From Puffinus mauretanicus (Eukaryota; Chordata; Aves; Procellariiformes; Procellariidae): DNA of 64,000 nucleotides. Shown piece by piece: positions 1 to 10,599 of this stretch (positions are counted from its first letter, which is position 1; each line of letters starts with the position of its first letter). The translations under genes were made by a program, and so were the position numbers. A model generated the notes under the pieces. It did not search any database, was not told the DNA's origin, and saw only the letters and a list, made by a program, of their open reading frames with translations. Where the stretch lies: NCBI GenBank assembly GCA_023333565.1, contig JAJKFH010003821.1, positions 496,001 through 560,000 of the forward strand. The letters are read 5' to 3'.

Positions 1-1072
1 GATAGTATCCATCCATATAATAATGCCATTTATCATGCTGTAATACAAAGCTCCCGAATTATTTCAGAATACACAGTCACAACTCACAAGGGAAAAATGC
101 ATAAAAGCATTTTACCTTTAGCTTTTGCAACTGGTTTCCATTTGTTTTACACAAAGGTTTACACCCTCTTTTATAGAGAACTATGTACAATGTACCTTTG
201 TAATAAATAGTCTAATCCAACATACAACATCAACATATGACACCATCATAATGTGGAGAATCAAAGAGTTCTCAAGCTTATCATGGTAAAAGTCAGGTTG
301 CTAGGCAGTCATAATGGTGAAATTTCATAAACAAATATGTGTCTCCCAAATATTCATGAGGCTATTCTTCTTCCTTAGTATCAAACATATCTGAGAGATC
401 CAGCTGGGAGCGTTCCTTGAAAATAAAGATGTCTAAGATTTCTTACATTCATCTTACAGGGGTATTTTTCATATTTAGTGATTTACCCCATTTCCTACTA
501 GCAATTTGTCTCTCACGTAAGCTTATTTGAAGGTCAAACATTAAAAATAAAACTAATCCTTCATGCTGATAACATTCAAATATTTGTAGACAATTATCAT
601 ATTTCTCCAGGTCCCAGCATTATTTTCCAAGCTACCGATACTTAACTCTCTGGCTTTCCCTCAAATTCAGTACTTCTTGTCCCCAACTAGAAACTTCATT
701 TCCTTTGAAATATTACTCTCTGCATTTCAATCCAAAATGGCACTGCTGATTTTATTATAACTAGTTATAGAAATAAGGGATTTCTTCATATTCTGTTCCT
801 AAACAAAACACAGTTTTATATTATATCATATTCTCACTTGTCATGAAACGATGGGGCTTCATCGATTCATACCCAGCAAGAACTGCTATAGTTGTTCTAT
901 TTTCTTGCTAAAAGAAGTGTGGCAACTATTGCATATTCTAGATTGGAAAAGTACAATTCAGTTCTGTTTTCTGTGTCTAGTACCATTAACATGAGTGAGT
1001 CTGATCAGAGGCAGAAAGTAAACGATTAAAGTTTATTTCTTACTAGTAAAAAAAAAAATCAGTTATGTGGTT
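1..1072. other. AT-rich unique sequence, nothing recognised
   Basis: No open frame of note, repeat family or RNA gene is visible. The text is AT-rich single-copy-looking DNA with stops in all frames. Confidence 0.6.
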
Positions 1073-1133
1073 TCATATATAGTTATGTATATATGCACAC
1101 ACATATATGTATGCACACACACACATATATATG
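1073..1133. repeat. AT/CA microsatellite
   Basis: Alternating purine-pyrimidine tract made of TA and CA (ATGCACAC) blocks, about 60 bp and imperfect. It is a typical short vertebrate dinucleotide repeat and likely length-polymorphic. Confidence 0.8.
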
Positions 1134-1399
1134 ATCCTAGCCCTGCAATTTTCTTCTGTGCGAATAGTTCACTCGACACTGATCAGCAGGCTTTTGTGCT
1201 CCAGTAACAACAGCTTCTGTCATTAAGATTTAGGGTGCATGGGGCACTTGTAATGGAATTATAAAATCTATTTCTAAAAGAATGATTGATTCAATTCATT
1301 ACCAGCTTTCAGTATAAAATAAAAACTTTCCAAACCCTAGAAAAAAAAAAGTCATGAGGCAAATCCAAGTGATAATAAATCTCCTGTATAAATGCTAAC

Positions 1400-1735
1400 A
1401 AAATGGACTCAAGATGCAAAATTCACTCTGCATTGCCACGTTGAATACTCTATAAATAAAACATATTTTCTTTTTCACTAAGTAACAATTCAATGAGTTA
1501 AAATAAGCTGAAAATGCTTAAAAGCTGGCTGTAGCAGAGTGCACAGTAAAGGTCCTTACTGACTGATTAGCAATTTGTTTCTACAAACACTGCACAGCAG
1601 TTGCCCTACTTTGCAGCAGGCTATTAGAGCCTAATGAAAAATGTGCATTTTCATTAGAGTTAATGGTCTTCAACAGAAGCCCTACGCTTCTTTGAGGCCT
1701 TATTCTGTACTTAAATTCTGGATCCGTGCCTGTGA
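1400..1735. promoter_or_regulatory. Conserved-noncoding-element-like block rich in TAAT/ATTA sites
   Basis: This block has several homeodomain-type cores (TAAT/ATTA) and an almost perfect hairpin at 1631-1657, where two 10-bp arms (CTAATGAAAA and TTTTCATTAG) flank a 7-base loop. The left arm resembles the TAATGARAT class of POU/homeobox sites. There is no open frame. It sits directly upstream of a CpG-rich patch. The regulatory role is inferred from texture only; no cross-species alignment was possible. Confidence 0.35.
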
Positions 1736-1779
1736 TCATAGCTGTTGTCCCTTGCTTGTATAATAGACATACATCGCAG

Positions 1780-2170
1780 AGTTTCGTATCACGGTGTGAC
1801 TCCAGTGAACATGAGGAACAAAATCCGTCGCTCTCAGCTGGCGAAGGCGCTGTCCTGTGGGACGAGGCAGCGGGTCTCTGTCAGCAGCTGGGCTGAGGCC
1901 TGAGCGGCAAACACCACCTTCAGCTGGGTGCTTTCTGCTTTTGACATTTCGGGCTCTCACTGGACTTTAAAAACTTCGGCGCTGGGAGTGGTCTGCTGTA
2001 CACGACAGCTGAAGTTAAGCAGTGCCACGATAAGGAATCGCACGGCGGATGAAGTTCAGATTAATTCGAGACCACGGCGTGGGCTGGGGATTCGGCTGCC
2101 TGGGAGAGCACAGAGCTGTGCAAGGCGCAGGCAGCAGGGAGGGGAGAGCGGGCAGTGCCGCGGGGCAATC
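1780..2170. promoter_or_regulatory. CpG-rich patch (small CpG-island candidate)
   Basis: By hand count there are roughly 25 CpG dinucleotides in about 390 bp, many more than in the AT-rich flanks, and G+C is visibly high. Small open frames on both strands here look like by-products of the high GC. It could be the promoter of an unannotated transcript or a CpG-rich enhancer. No clear TATA box or splice donor fixes a transcription direction. Confidence 0.4.
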
Positions 2171-5100
2171 TCTCTGCTGTCACCAGGCACGGAGCACTGG
2201 ATGCCAGCACAGCTAACAGCAGCCCGTGTTGTACAAATCCACAGTAACAAAAAGCTAAGGATAATCTAAATAGGCAAGTAAAACAAAAGAGGCACTATTT
2301 TACTGTTTAACAGGTGGTAACAGAGGCAGACAGACCCCAGCTAAGCGCTCTTCCTAAGTCTTATCTGAGCCATCCATAATAGTTTTTTCTTCCATCCTGA
2401 TACTACTGCCCTATCTTAATACTGTTCTCATTTTTGTAATACTAGGGAGCATGTTTTGCACACTACATGCACGTAAAGCTTGCAAATCAGCTGATCATTT
2501 TCACAATACAGTCACATTTGCACTAGCAGCAGTGATGCTTCTCACAGTCTTTAGTCTCTACATTTTTTATGTTAGTCGTTGCCTGTTTCCAGATATACCT
2601 TAGTAAGCATACATTGGGCTGATTTTCAGGTGGAGCTGCATGTTTTCCCTCATACATTACTTCAAACCTAATTTGGGGTGATGTAGGTCCAGACTAAGCA
2701 AGTAAATCTTTGTGTTTACATGAGTATGGGAACACATATACATGTATGTGTACATACATGTTATATCGTTTGTGTATATAGCCAATTGGTTACTGATTTG
2801 GCTTCATGTGCATTAGAGCCAGTTTTCACAGTCATCTTTGGTCTACATACACGTAAATTATATGACACATATATATGCTTGACTTTGAGATTTGCCTTAA
2901 TTTTCCTTTTGCTTTTCTTACATCTCTGAGAACTGCAATGCCTAGTCCTTATCCAGTTCTGGTTCATAGTTAAAGTGGCATTCCCAGAACCTGTTATCCT
3001 AAATAATAACAGAGATGTCTGTTTTCCTCCATTTCTCCTTTCTCATTCCTTAGGGATGATTTCTAGAGTATTCTTTTTTTTTTTTTCTTCTGTTTATTCT
3101 TCATTTTGCTTTCCGCTTCTTCAGCTGAAACAGGGCTTATAATGGTAATGACGGTAAAAACAGCAGAATTGAATGTGGCGATTTTTTTGTGCTCTTAAGA
3201 TTTTGCTTCCTGTAAAAAATTGCTATTGATTGTTCATCAAGGTATCTGCAGCAACCCATTATTTATATCCACTCCAGTTCAGACTTTTGGGAGGGAATTA
3301 TGTGACTGATGATGTGAACAAGTGTTCTGTATCTGGAATGTTATTTTTTGATTGCTAAGCTTCCTATATTAAACTCTTTTATTAACTTCTTAATTCTTGT
3401 GCTTTTTACTAAGAATCAAAAACTTCTGAAGTTAATCTCAATGAAATAAATACCTGGTTTTTTAAAATAAGAAACATATAAAAGGAAGAACACGTTCCCA
3501 CCCTGTCTGAATGCATTGAGCACCTCAGTAACTCAACCAGTTTCATGACTAAAATCAGGTAGTTACAAGCCCATAGACACAGTCCATATACTCTAAATTT
3601 GCAAATTACAGAGTAAATATCTACACCTGTTGATATCACATCTCCTTGGGCATGTGGAAACATCCAAAACATCCATTTAACCCAAAATTTTCTCAAGTCT
3701 CCAACTGAAAGTGATGATTAGTGGTGGCTAAACTGTGGTCAGAGGGCGACTGGTAGTCCAAGGACTACTAATAAGGTATACTGAGCAGTGTAATGTAGCA
3801 ACTTGTCAGTTCTCCATCAGCGAGCCACAAGTGTTTTGGAGGGTTATAATGGCCTCTTGGCGTAGGAACTGATGCTTCAGGGCAAGCTCACTCATACTGA
3901 ACGCAAAAATACCTGGACCAAACCACCACACGCTGAAAACACAAGCTCCTCACACCTCTCCATAGGCACTGTTCACTTGCAGTACAGGAGGCTACTGCTT
4001 TATTTCCCATTTTAATAAACTTTGCATAATAATCAAAATACAGCAAATCTGAAGCTAGAATCCCCAAATGTCTCCAAGCTCCAGTCTTTTTATCCTGCTA
4101 CTCGGCATGTTCCCACTGCTGCAGCTTCCACTCATGGCTTTAATGGTTGGGCATCTTTTTACAGCAAGAGCCTATGCGAACAACATGTCTTAAAAACACA
4201 CTATAGGCAGTTCACAGACAATCACATTAAAGGAGAATATAAATTACATTGAGAGAACTGATTTACTCATTCTGATTGCCAAAGTATCACCTAGCACAGT
4301 GCTTCTCAATCTCTTTTAATTAGAAGGACAACCAGTCTTTATGAAAATTGCATAGAACAGCTTATGCTGTGCTGTCTCTGTAATTTTTATTTACAACCAA
4401 AGGGAAATTAGACTTAATTTCTACAGTTCATACATTGCCTACATTTGCTAGCTTACTTGCATGTAAGTTGCCATGTATGGAAACATGTAGAGCTTTTTAC
4501 TATTATTGCTTCCGTCATGTTGCACACTGCCTGACAATGTCTCACACAGTTTAATAAATGTTAACCTATGGCCTTCAAAGATATGAATAGAGAATTAGTC
4601 ACTGGTTCAAATTATTTCTGATACAAGCACAGACACAGAGGTCTGACACATACCAACAGGACTACAAGAAAGAAGTAAGACATGGTTGCAAGGTAAGGCA
4701 TGTTTGTACGCAGGAGCATGAGTCAACATCTTATTTTGGGGCAGGCAGGAATTAGGAGATGACTAAGTCATGACAGTTCTCCCCAGTCTTTAACATGAGC
4801 TGGGGAGGTTCCTGATCAAATGTACAACACCCACTCCCACCTCATCAGGTTGAATCTAGTCCCATCCCTGCAAAAAGGGATCCTTTGGGTTGGTTTGGGA
4901 AGTGCTTTGTTTTTACTCTAAAAAGAACATGAAAATTCTGATTTTTTGCATATTCCCTTTTGGGGTAAAGGGAGTACATATCTTCCACTTCCAGGTAATG
5001 CTATTCAGTGTTAAAAATGTGTCTAAAGTCTTAAAGGGAAATTGGGGGTAGTCATCTTTGCTGACTCTCTCTTTAATATCTGTTCAGAGTTACTTCTAAA

Positions 5101-6330
5101 GCTGAGTTTGCCCAAACCACCAGACTTAACCTTCTATGCCCAGGGAATTCTGTATTTCAACAAATTTTGTAACTTAAAAAATAATACTAACGGCATTTTT
5201 CCTTTTCTGCCTAATAATTCCCTCAAGAGAACTTGTACATTTGAAAACACAGCTTTACATTATCTTGATCTTAGCGTGTTTATTATGCTTCTTGGAGGAG
5301 CAGCTCTTCAGCTCTACAATACCTGTTCTTTCAGGGACACATTATCCTCAACAGTGACAGCACATGAAATTTATTGGAAGCCGCACATTTCAGAGAAAAC
5401 TGACATGATAAATACAACTGTGCTGCTGCCCTCTCCGAGGATGTAGACATTTTCTTTGCTTATAAGCTCTATTATTTTATAAAAAGTGAGAGGAAGAAAA
5501 GGCTGTTACTAAATTTTAACCCATTACATTTCCAGAAACTGACATCTGGTTTCATGCTTTCCTGAAAGAATGGGAGTCACAGAATAATCTTCCCAATGGC
5601 TAATAGCTGGGCTGGCTTTCTGCAATGAACTCAGCTGACCTTAGAAGAAAAAGAAAACTGCATTATGCCAGACAGAGTCCAGATGCCCTGTTTTTCCACA
5701 ACAACTCTTGCTTATATAGAAGCTTAAGGATATGAGGCTGTTAAAGGAAATCCTAGGGAGATTACAGGACATATGATCCTACAGAAAATCTTAAAATATA
5801 GAGGAGGAATGAACCCATTGTATTTTTTTTCACAAGCATATCTGCTGCTTGGTTGATGTTGCTATAATCCATTTTAAATTACTACCGTTAATTTAGTGCA
5901 TTAGTCATCAATTATTTACAGCTAGACACAGAAGCATTTGTCATAAACATTAGAAGAAAAGAAGAAAAATGGTTCCTACTAATACTGTTGTGTTTTTAAT
6001 TTTGCCATATAACGTGACCTAAGCCATTAGTCACTGATGTATTTCTTTCTGAAAAGGGCAAAAGATCAGTTTTACAGTTGCCCAACAAAATTATAAAATA
6101 TACTTATTTCTGCTGCATAACACAAGCTGACAGTCACAACAGGAGAGGCTTTCTTGCACCCTGAATCTGTAACTTTTATCAGAAGACCAGAAAAGCCTGC
6201 TTCCTCTGATGTGGTCTTTTGCCCTCTCTTCTGCCTCCCAAAGAGCATGTAACAACAATCTGCAAGGAGGTGTACATTAAAGGGTCTGTCATGCTGGCCA
6301 GGAGGAGCCAGCTGCTGCATTGTGTGAAGC
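2171..6330. other. Unique AT-rich DNA, no gene recognised
   Basis: It contains a 22-base palindrome at 2740-2761 and a poly-T run near 3070-3086. A 134-codon open frame at 5042-5446 has no recognisable domain and ordinary AT-rich composition, so I do not call it a gene. The rest shows no repeat family I can name. Confidence 0.55.
2740..2761. repeat. 22-base inverted repeat
   Basis: The arms ACATGTATGT (2740-2749) and ACATACATGT (2752-2761) are exact reverse complements separated by two bases. It lies in a TG/CA-rich stretch, so simple-sequence origin is the likeliest explanation. Confidence 0.7.
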
Positions 6331-7000
6331 TCAGGATCACAGAGTTACTGAGGCTGGAAGGCACCTCTGGAGAGTGTCTAGTCCAAGCCCCAGCTCAAGC
6401 AGGGCCAGCTGGAGTAGGCTGCCCAGGACCATGTCCAGTTGGGCTTTGGATATCTCCAAGGATGGAGACTCCACAACCTCTCTGAGCAACCTGTGCCAAT
6501 GTTTGACCTCTCCCACTGTAAAAAAAAAATATATTTTCTTAAGTTTAAATGGGATTTCCTGTATTCCAGTTTGAGCCCATTGCCTCTTGTCCTGTCACTG
6601 GGCTGCACAGAGATAAGCCTGGCTCCATCTTCTTTACTCCACTCCTCCCACTTCCAAATCAGGTGTTTATGCACAGAATAAGATCCCCTGAGCCTTGACT
6701 TCTCCAGGCTGAACAGTCCCAGCTCTCTCAGCCTGTCCTTATAGAAATGATGCTCCAATCCTTTAATCATCTTTGTGACTCTTTGCTGGACTAAGTCCAG
6801 TACGTTCATGTCTCCCAGCGCTCCAGGTGCCTCACCGGCGCTCAGTAGAGGGGAAGGATCACCTCCCTTGACCTGCTGGCCATGCTTTTTCTAATGCAGC
6901 CCAGGATGCCATTGGCTTGCTTTGCCACAAGGGCACGTTGCTGGCTCATGGTCAACTTCACTGTCCTCCAGGACTCCCAGGTCCTTCTGTGCAAAGCTGC
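6331..7000 (-). mobile_element. CR1 LINE fragment, 5'-truncated, degenerate
   Basis: This is the 3' part of a CR1 non-LTR retrotransposon inserted in reverse orientation. The CR1 3' terminus lies at the left edge (the degenerate ATCACAG and CTAGTCCAA landmarks near 6333-6392). The sequence then reads back through the C-terminal part of the pol (endonuclease-reverse transcriptase) frame. An open segment remains at 6378-6809, with CR1-typical text such as RVTKMIKGLEHHFYKDRLRE and [13 protein letters not shown]. The right end at about 7000 is where similarity to the CR1 consensus, as I know it, stops. Only the region downstream of the RT catalytic centre is present and the reading frame shifts, so the copy is non-functional. 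Terminal octamer repeats have decayed, suggesting a moderately old insertion. Confidence 0.9.
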
Positions 7001-9044
7001 TGTCATGCTATTTTAGCTAAAAGTACACGACTGTCTACTACGCACCTTTTTCCTCCACACATACATGGAAACCAACATAAAAACAAGAGAAAAATTGCCA
7101 CGGGAAGCATAGGATTCTTACAATATTCACAAACCTAGCAGGTGCTTTATGTCACATACAGTTTTTATTCCCTTCACTGTGGAAAAAAAAACCCAAATAA
7201 ATGCTGTTTTGTGAAAACATTTTGTTGGGACCCAAGCTCAGCCCCCACACTCCCCTGCTCTGCCTGTGGGTAGAGCCGGATGGGGCTCTTTCATCCCTCA
7301 GTAAGCAAGTTATGATGAGGCATGAGTGGTAATTTGCTATCTTAAATAAACAAATAGGTGAGTGACGACTGTGGAAATAGGGTATGCAAGTTACGGTTTG
7401 CCTGGAGGGATTTAATTTCTTCAGCATCTGAGCTTTGTAGCCCGGTGATTAATCTTCCTGAACACCAAGCTGCTTGTAACAAGTTCTGGAGGTTCCTATC
7501 TGGAGCATGCAGCACTGCTAATTAGCGAATCCACAGAACATCTGACATGCGTGATTCCTTAATGAACCTGATTTATTAAGTATATTTATTGATGCCTTTT
7601 GCAGTTGGATATGCAGAAATATTATGGGAAAAGCCATTGGCTGTATCCATGGACAAATAATTAATCTTGTAAATAAGCCAGCAGAGAGTGGGATATAAAT
7701 CAAGGCATCTGCTACATGTCACCTTAAGTCTAAAGTAAATTTTTGTTGTCTTTGGTTGAATGCTCTGTGGTCCTTAGTAAAGCTCATCATCGTGTTTGCA
7801 GCAATGTCTAAATACTGTATGATATAGAAGAAATTAATCGATCCCCATGTATTTGCTGAAGTAAAAGTTGCAGTGGTCAGATGACTTTTTTACAGACAGA
7901 TTCCAAGAGAAATAATGTTTTCTACAATAATATAGTACTAAACTTTTGTCTAAGTGCATGATGGTTGTTCTATCTGCAGAATCTAGTATCTGGCCATCAA
8001 TGGATTGGATTTACCCATGTTTTTAATGCAAAGGACTACATAAGAACTCATCTATGTTAAAAGGTGTTGGCATAATGCCCCTGACTGCAAAAAAAACCAT
8101 AGAAACAAATAAGAGCATGGTTTGATGCCACAGCCAATTAAAATATTGTAAATGGATTAGGCAGATAAACAGAATAATAAAAGTGCCCAGAATTTGAAAG
8201 ACACAACCCTGAGCGCCTTGCTGATCACGCTGATGGAATTCAAGTAGGAACAAAGGAGGGACTTTGAGATTCTTCCTATACAAGTTTCTTCTTACTATAA
8301 CACTAAAAATAGTTCACTTGTCACACCACCTGGCCACTGGTTCTGTAACTGTCCAGAAAGATGAAGAGAGAAGTGGCACTTCCCAGAACACAATGCTGAT
8401 GAACCTTGAATTAGGTGCTGGTCAAGTTCAAAGGCATGCTCTGACTCTGATGAAAGACAGAACCTGTCCATAGCTATCTCGGTTTAATGTACAGGTAATT
8501 ACAGTTTGCTACATGCCCACTGACAATCATGGATGAAAGAAAGCTAAACAACATCATCATGAACTGGAGTTATTTAGTACCCTGAGGATGGGAATAGGAT
8601 AGGTAAAAAGCCTCAAAAGAAGCTCACGTTTCTTGGTTCCTCTCTCTTAATACAGTTGGTGACTACTGGGAGCTAAAAAAGGTATGAAAATATACACTGA
8701 GACTGTTACTCTGTTTTGTCTTTGAGAGGTTTGTGCTGTTGTCTTTAAATTGCACAGTGACTTATTAAAGATGTACTTCTAATGTAGTAGCTCCAGTCCT
8801 TTAAAATTGTCTAGCAGTACAAAGCAACTTGCAGTATTATATAAATATTTTTACAAAGACCTCTTCAGAGGCCTCTTCAGACAGTAAAGCATGGTGGTAG
8901 CAGCCTGGCTCTGCCAGCCATCAGATGGATGTGCATAAAACTTGCACACCACAGGTATAAAATTAAAAAAATTGGCAGTTACTCTGGAGTATAGTTCAGC
9001 GCACAAAAGCCACAGACCTGGGTACTACAAAGTATTCCTGCTCA
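7001..9044. other. Unique DNA with one conserved-element-like block
   Basis: No gene is recognised. The block 7430-7720 is listed separately. The remaining sequence has short open frames only (all under 95 codons, no domain text) and no recognisable repeat. Confidence 0.55.
7430..7720. promoter_or_regulatory. Conserved-noncoding-element-like block with perfect GCTAATTAGC palindrome
   Basis: It contains a perfect 10-bp palindrome GCTAATTAGC at 7517-7526, which is the dimeric TAATTA homeodomain type. Further TTAATGA, ATTTATTAAG and AATAATTAAT motifs follow within 200 bp. There is no open frame of interest. The density of homeodomain and forkhead-like cores in otherwise non-repetitive DNA resembles vertebrate enhancers. 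This is an inference from motifs; it could also be chance in AT-rich DNA. Confidence 0.3.
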
Positions 9045-9049
9045 CAGCT
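9045..9049. repeat. Left target-site duplication of the solo LTR
   Basis: CAGCT directly abuts the TGTCC start of the LTR and is repeated exactly at 9627-9631 after its CA end. A 5-bp duplication fits class III (ERVL-like) integration. Confidence 0.8.
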
Positions 9050-9306
9050 TGTCCTGGTTTTGGCTGGGATGGAGTTGATTTTCTTCCTATTAACTGGTAT
9101 AGTGCCGTGTTTTGAATTTAGTGCGAGAATAATGTTGATAACACACTGATGTTTTAGTTGTTGCTAAGGAGTGTTTACACTAGTCAAGGACTTTTCAGCT
9201 TCCTGTACTCTGCCAGGTGCACGGGGGGCTGGGACAGAGCGTGGCCAGGACAGCTGGCCCAGCTGGCCAACGAGGTATTCCATACCATATGACATCATGC
9301 TCAGCA

Positions 9307-9312
9307 TATAAA
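9307..9312 (+). promoter_or_regulatory. LTR TATA box
   Basis: TATAAA preceded by CATGCTCAGCA, within the U3 part of the solo LTR. Transcription would start about 25-30 bases downstream if it is still active. Confidence 0.7.
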
Positions 9313-9493
9313 GCTGGGCGAAGAAGAAGGAAGGGGGGGACATTCGGAGTGATGGCGTTTGCCTTCCCAAGTAACCATTACGCGTGATGGAGCCCTGCTT
9401 TCCTGGAGGTGGCTGAACACCTGCCTGCCGATGGGAAGCAGTGAATGCATTCCTTGTTTTCCTTTGCTTGCGGGTGCGGCTTTTGCTTTACCT

Positions 9494-9499
9494 ATTAAA
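9494..9499 (+). terminator. LTR poly(A) signal
   Basis: ATTAAA, the common variant of AATAAA, is followed by a T-rich, GT-containing stretch in the distal part of the LTR. This is the expected place for the retroviral R-region polyadenylation signal. Confidence 0.65.
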
Positions 9500-9626
9500 C
9501 TGTCTTTATCTCAACCCACGAGTTTTCTCACTTTTACCCTTCCGATTCTCTCCCCCATCCCACCGGGGGGGAGTGAGCGAGCGGCTGTGTGGTGCTTAGT
9601 TGCTGGCTGGGGTTAAAGCACAACAC

Positions 9627-9631
9627 AGCTA
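9627..9631. repeat. Right target-site duplication of the solo LTR
   Basis: CAGCT immediately after the terminal CA of the LTR, identical to 9045-9049. Confidence 0.8.
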
Positions 9632-9818
9632 AAGTTAATACCCTGGGATAAAGACTCCAGAATCAATCCGAATGGAGCTACCCCTGGGTTTTTTTTTTTG
9701 TTTTGAGAAAAAAACAGCCATCTTCTCTTGGCTGGTTAGGGCCATAAAGGACCGAGCTTCCTGTCATCAGTGCATGATGGCTGCCAATGACAGTGAATGA
9801 CAGTGTTCATATTAAAGC

Positions 9819-10066
9819 TATATAAAAAAACTCTACCATGATGATTTTCAGAAACACTCTAACGAGCGTCTGAAATCTCGCTGTCTCTCGGTGCAATCGT
9901 GAACTGTGCTTTAAACTGCAAAGAGCATTTGCTGTCTGCTGAAATCTGAGAAGGACACGGCCTTCCAGCGCGGAGACTGCCAGTGCCACTCCTGTCCCTC
10001 GCAAGGAGATCATGCAACCCCATCCCATTGATGGGCAGTTGTTGACCTCGGCTGCTTTAAACCGGT
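9819..10066 (+). promoter_or_regulatory. Possible promoter and noncoding first exon
   Basis: A TATATAAA box at 9819-9826 precedes a stretch with raised CpG content for this window. That stretch runs into a good splice donor, CCG/GTAAGC, with GT at 10065-10066. If real, the exon would start near 9850 and end at 10064, about 215 bases, with no long open frame on the plus strand. It lies only about 190 bases downstream of the solo LTR. All pieces are common by chance, so this is a weak candidate for a long noncoding RNA start. Confidence 0.2.
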
Positions 10067-10558
10067 AAGCTTTTCTTGTGCCCTGTGGAGGGAGAGAGTC
10101 TGAGGAGACCGCATGCCGGTGTGTGCTTCTTCTCACAGCAGCATCACTCATGCTGTGGTCTTAAGCAGCTCGTATCATCAGCTTACGTGCGTTATTATTT
10201 TTGGCACAGAGACAGAAGAATAGGAAAACCTTCAGGACAAAACCAGAACTATTAAATTTGAGAGGCGCTGGATCCCTGCCACTCTTCTGATAAAAATGAG
10301 GAACATAAGCCTTCTCTACCCCCAGTCAGATCCATTAGGAGCAAATTGCACTAACCTCTAGGCTGGTATTAAGTGGGGATGTGAATAATCTGAGACCAAC
10401 TAGAATTTCAAGTGTGATTTAGGTATTGCTTTCTGGGAACTTTCTATTCACTCTTACTGATCTGTCAGATCTCGTATAGTTCATAGTTTTCTTTGAATAC
10501 AGTCAGCTGAAATGGATGTAATGCATTCATATATGATTTTATTTAGAAAACAAGATAC

Positions 10559-10599
10559 TAATAATAAACTATTTATTATTAATAAACTGTTTATTATTA
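10559..10599. repeat. 18-bp AT-rich tandem duplication forming an inverted repeat
   Basis: Units 10563-10580 and 10581-10598 differ at one base (AATAAACT followed by A or G, then TTTATTATT). Because each unit is itself quasi-palindromic, the outer sequences TAATAATAAAC (10559-10569) and GTTTATTATTA (10589-10599) are exact reverse complements. Confidence 0.75.

Larger units (their letters stand above)
9050..9626 (+). mobile_element. Solo LTR of an avian endogenous retrovirus (ERVL-like)
   Basis: This 577-bp element begins TGTCCTGG and ends CAACA, so it has the canonical TG...CA termini, and it is flanked by the 5-bp duplication CAGCT. In order it holds a U3 region, a TATAAA box at 9307-9312, a poly(A) signal ATTAAA at 9494-9499 and a GC-rich segment before the end. 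The sequence matches, from memory, an LTR type common in songbird and other neoavian genomes. No internal gag, pol or env sequence is next to it, so it is a solo LTR left by recombination between two LTRs. Orientation is plus, from the TATA-to-poly(A) order. It could still act as a promoter, enhancer or polyadenylation site for nearby transcription. The exact family name was not checked. Confidence 0.9.

Noticed and set aside
4290..4340. Text resembling a hAT-type terminal sequence (AGTGCTTCTCAATCTC)
   Set aside because: No second terminus, target duplication or internal sequence found.
5042..5446. 134-codon open frame
   Set aside because: No recognisable domain, no promoter or splice context, composition like surrounding AT-rich DNA.
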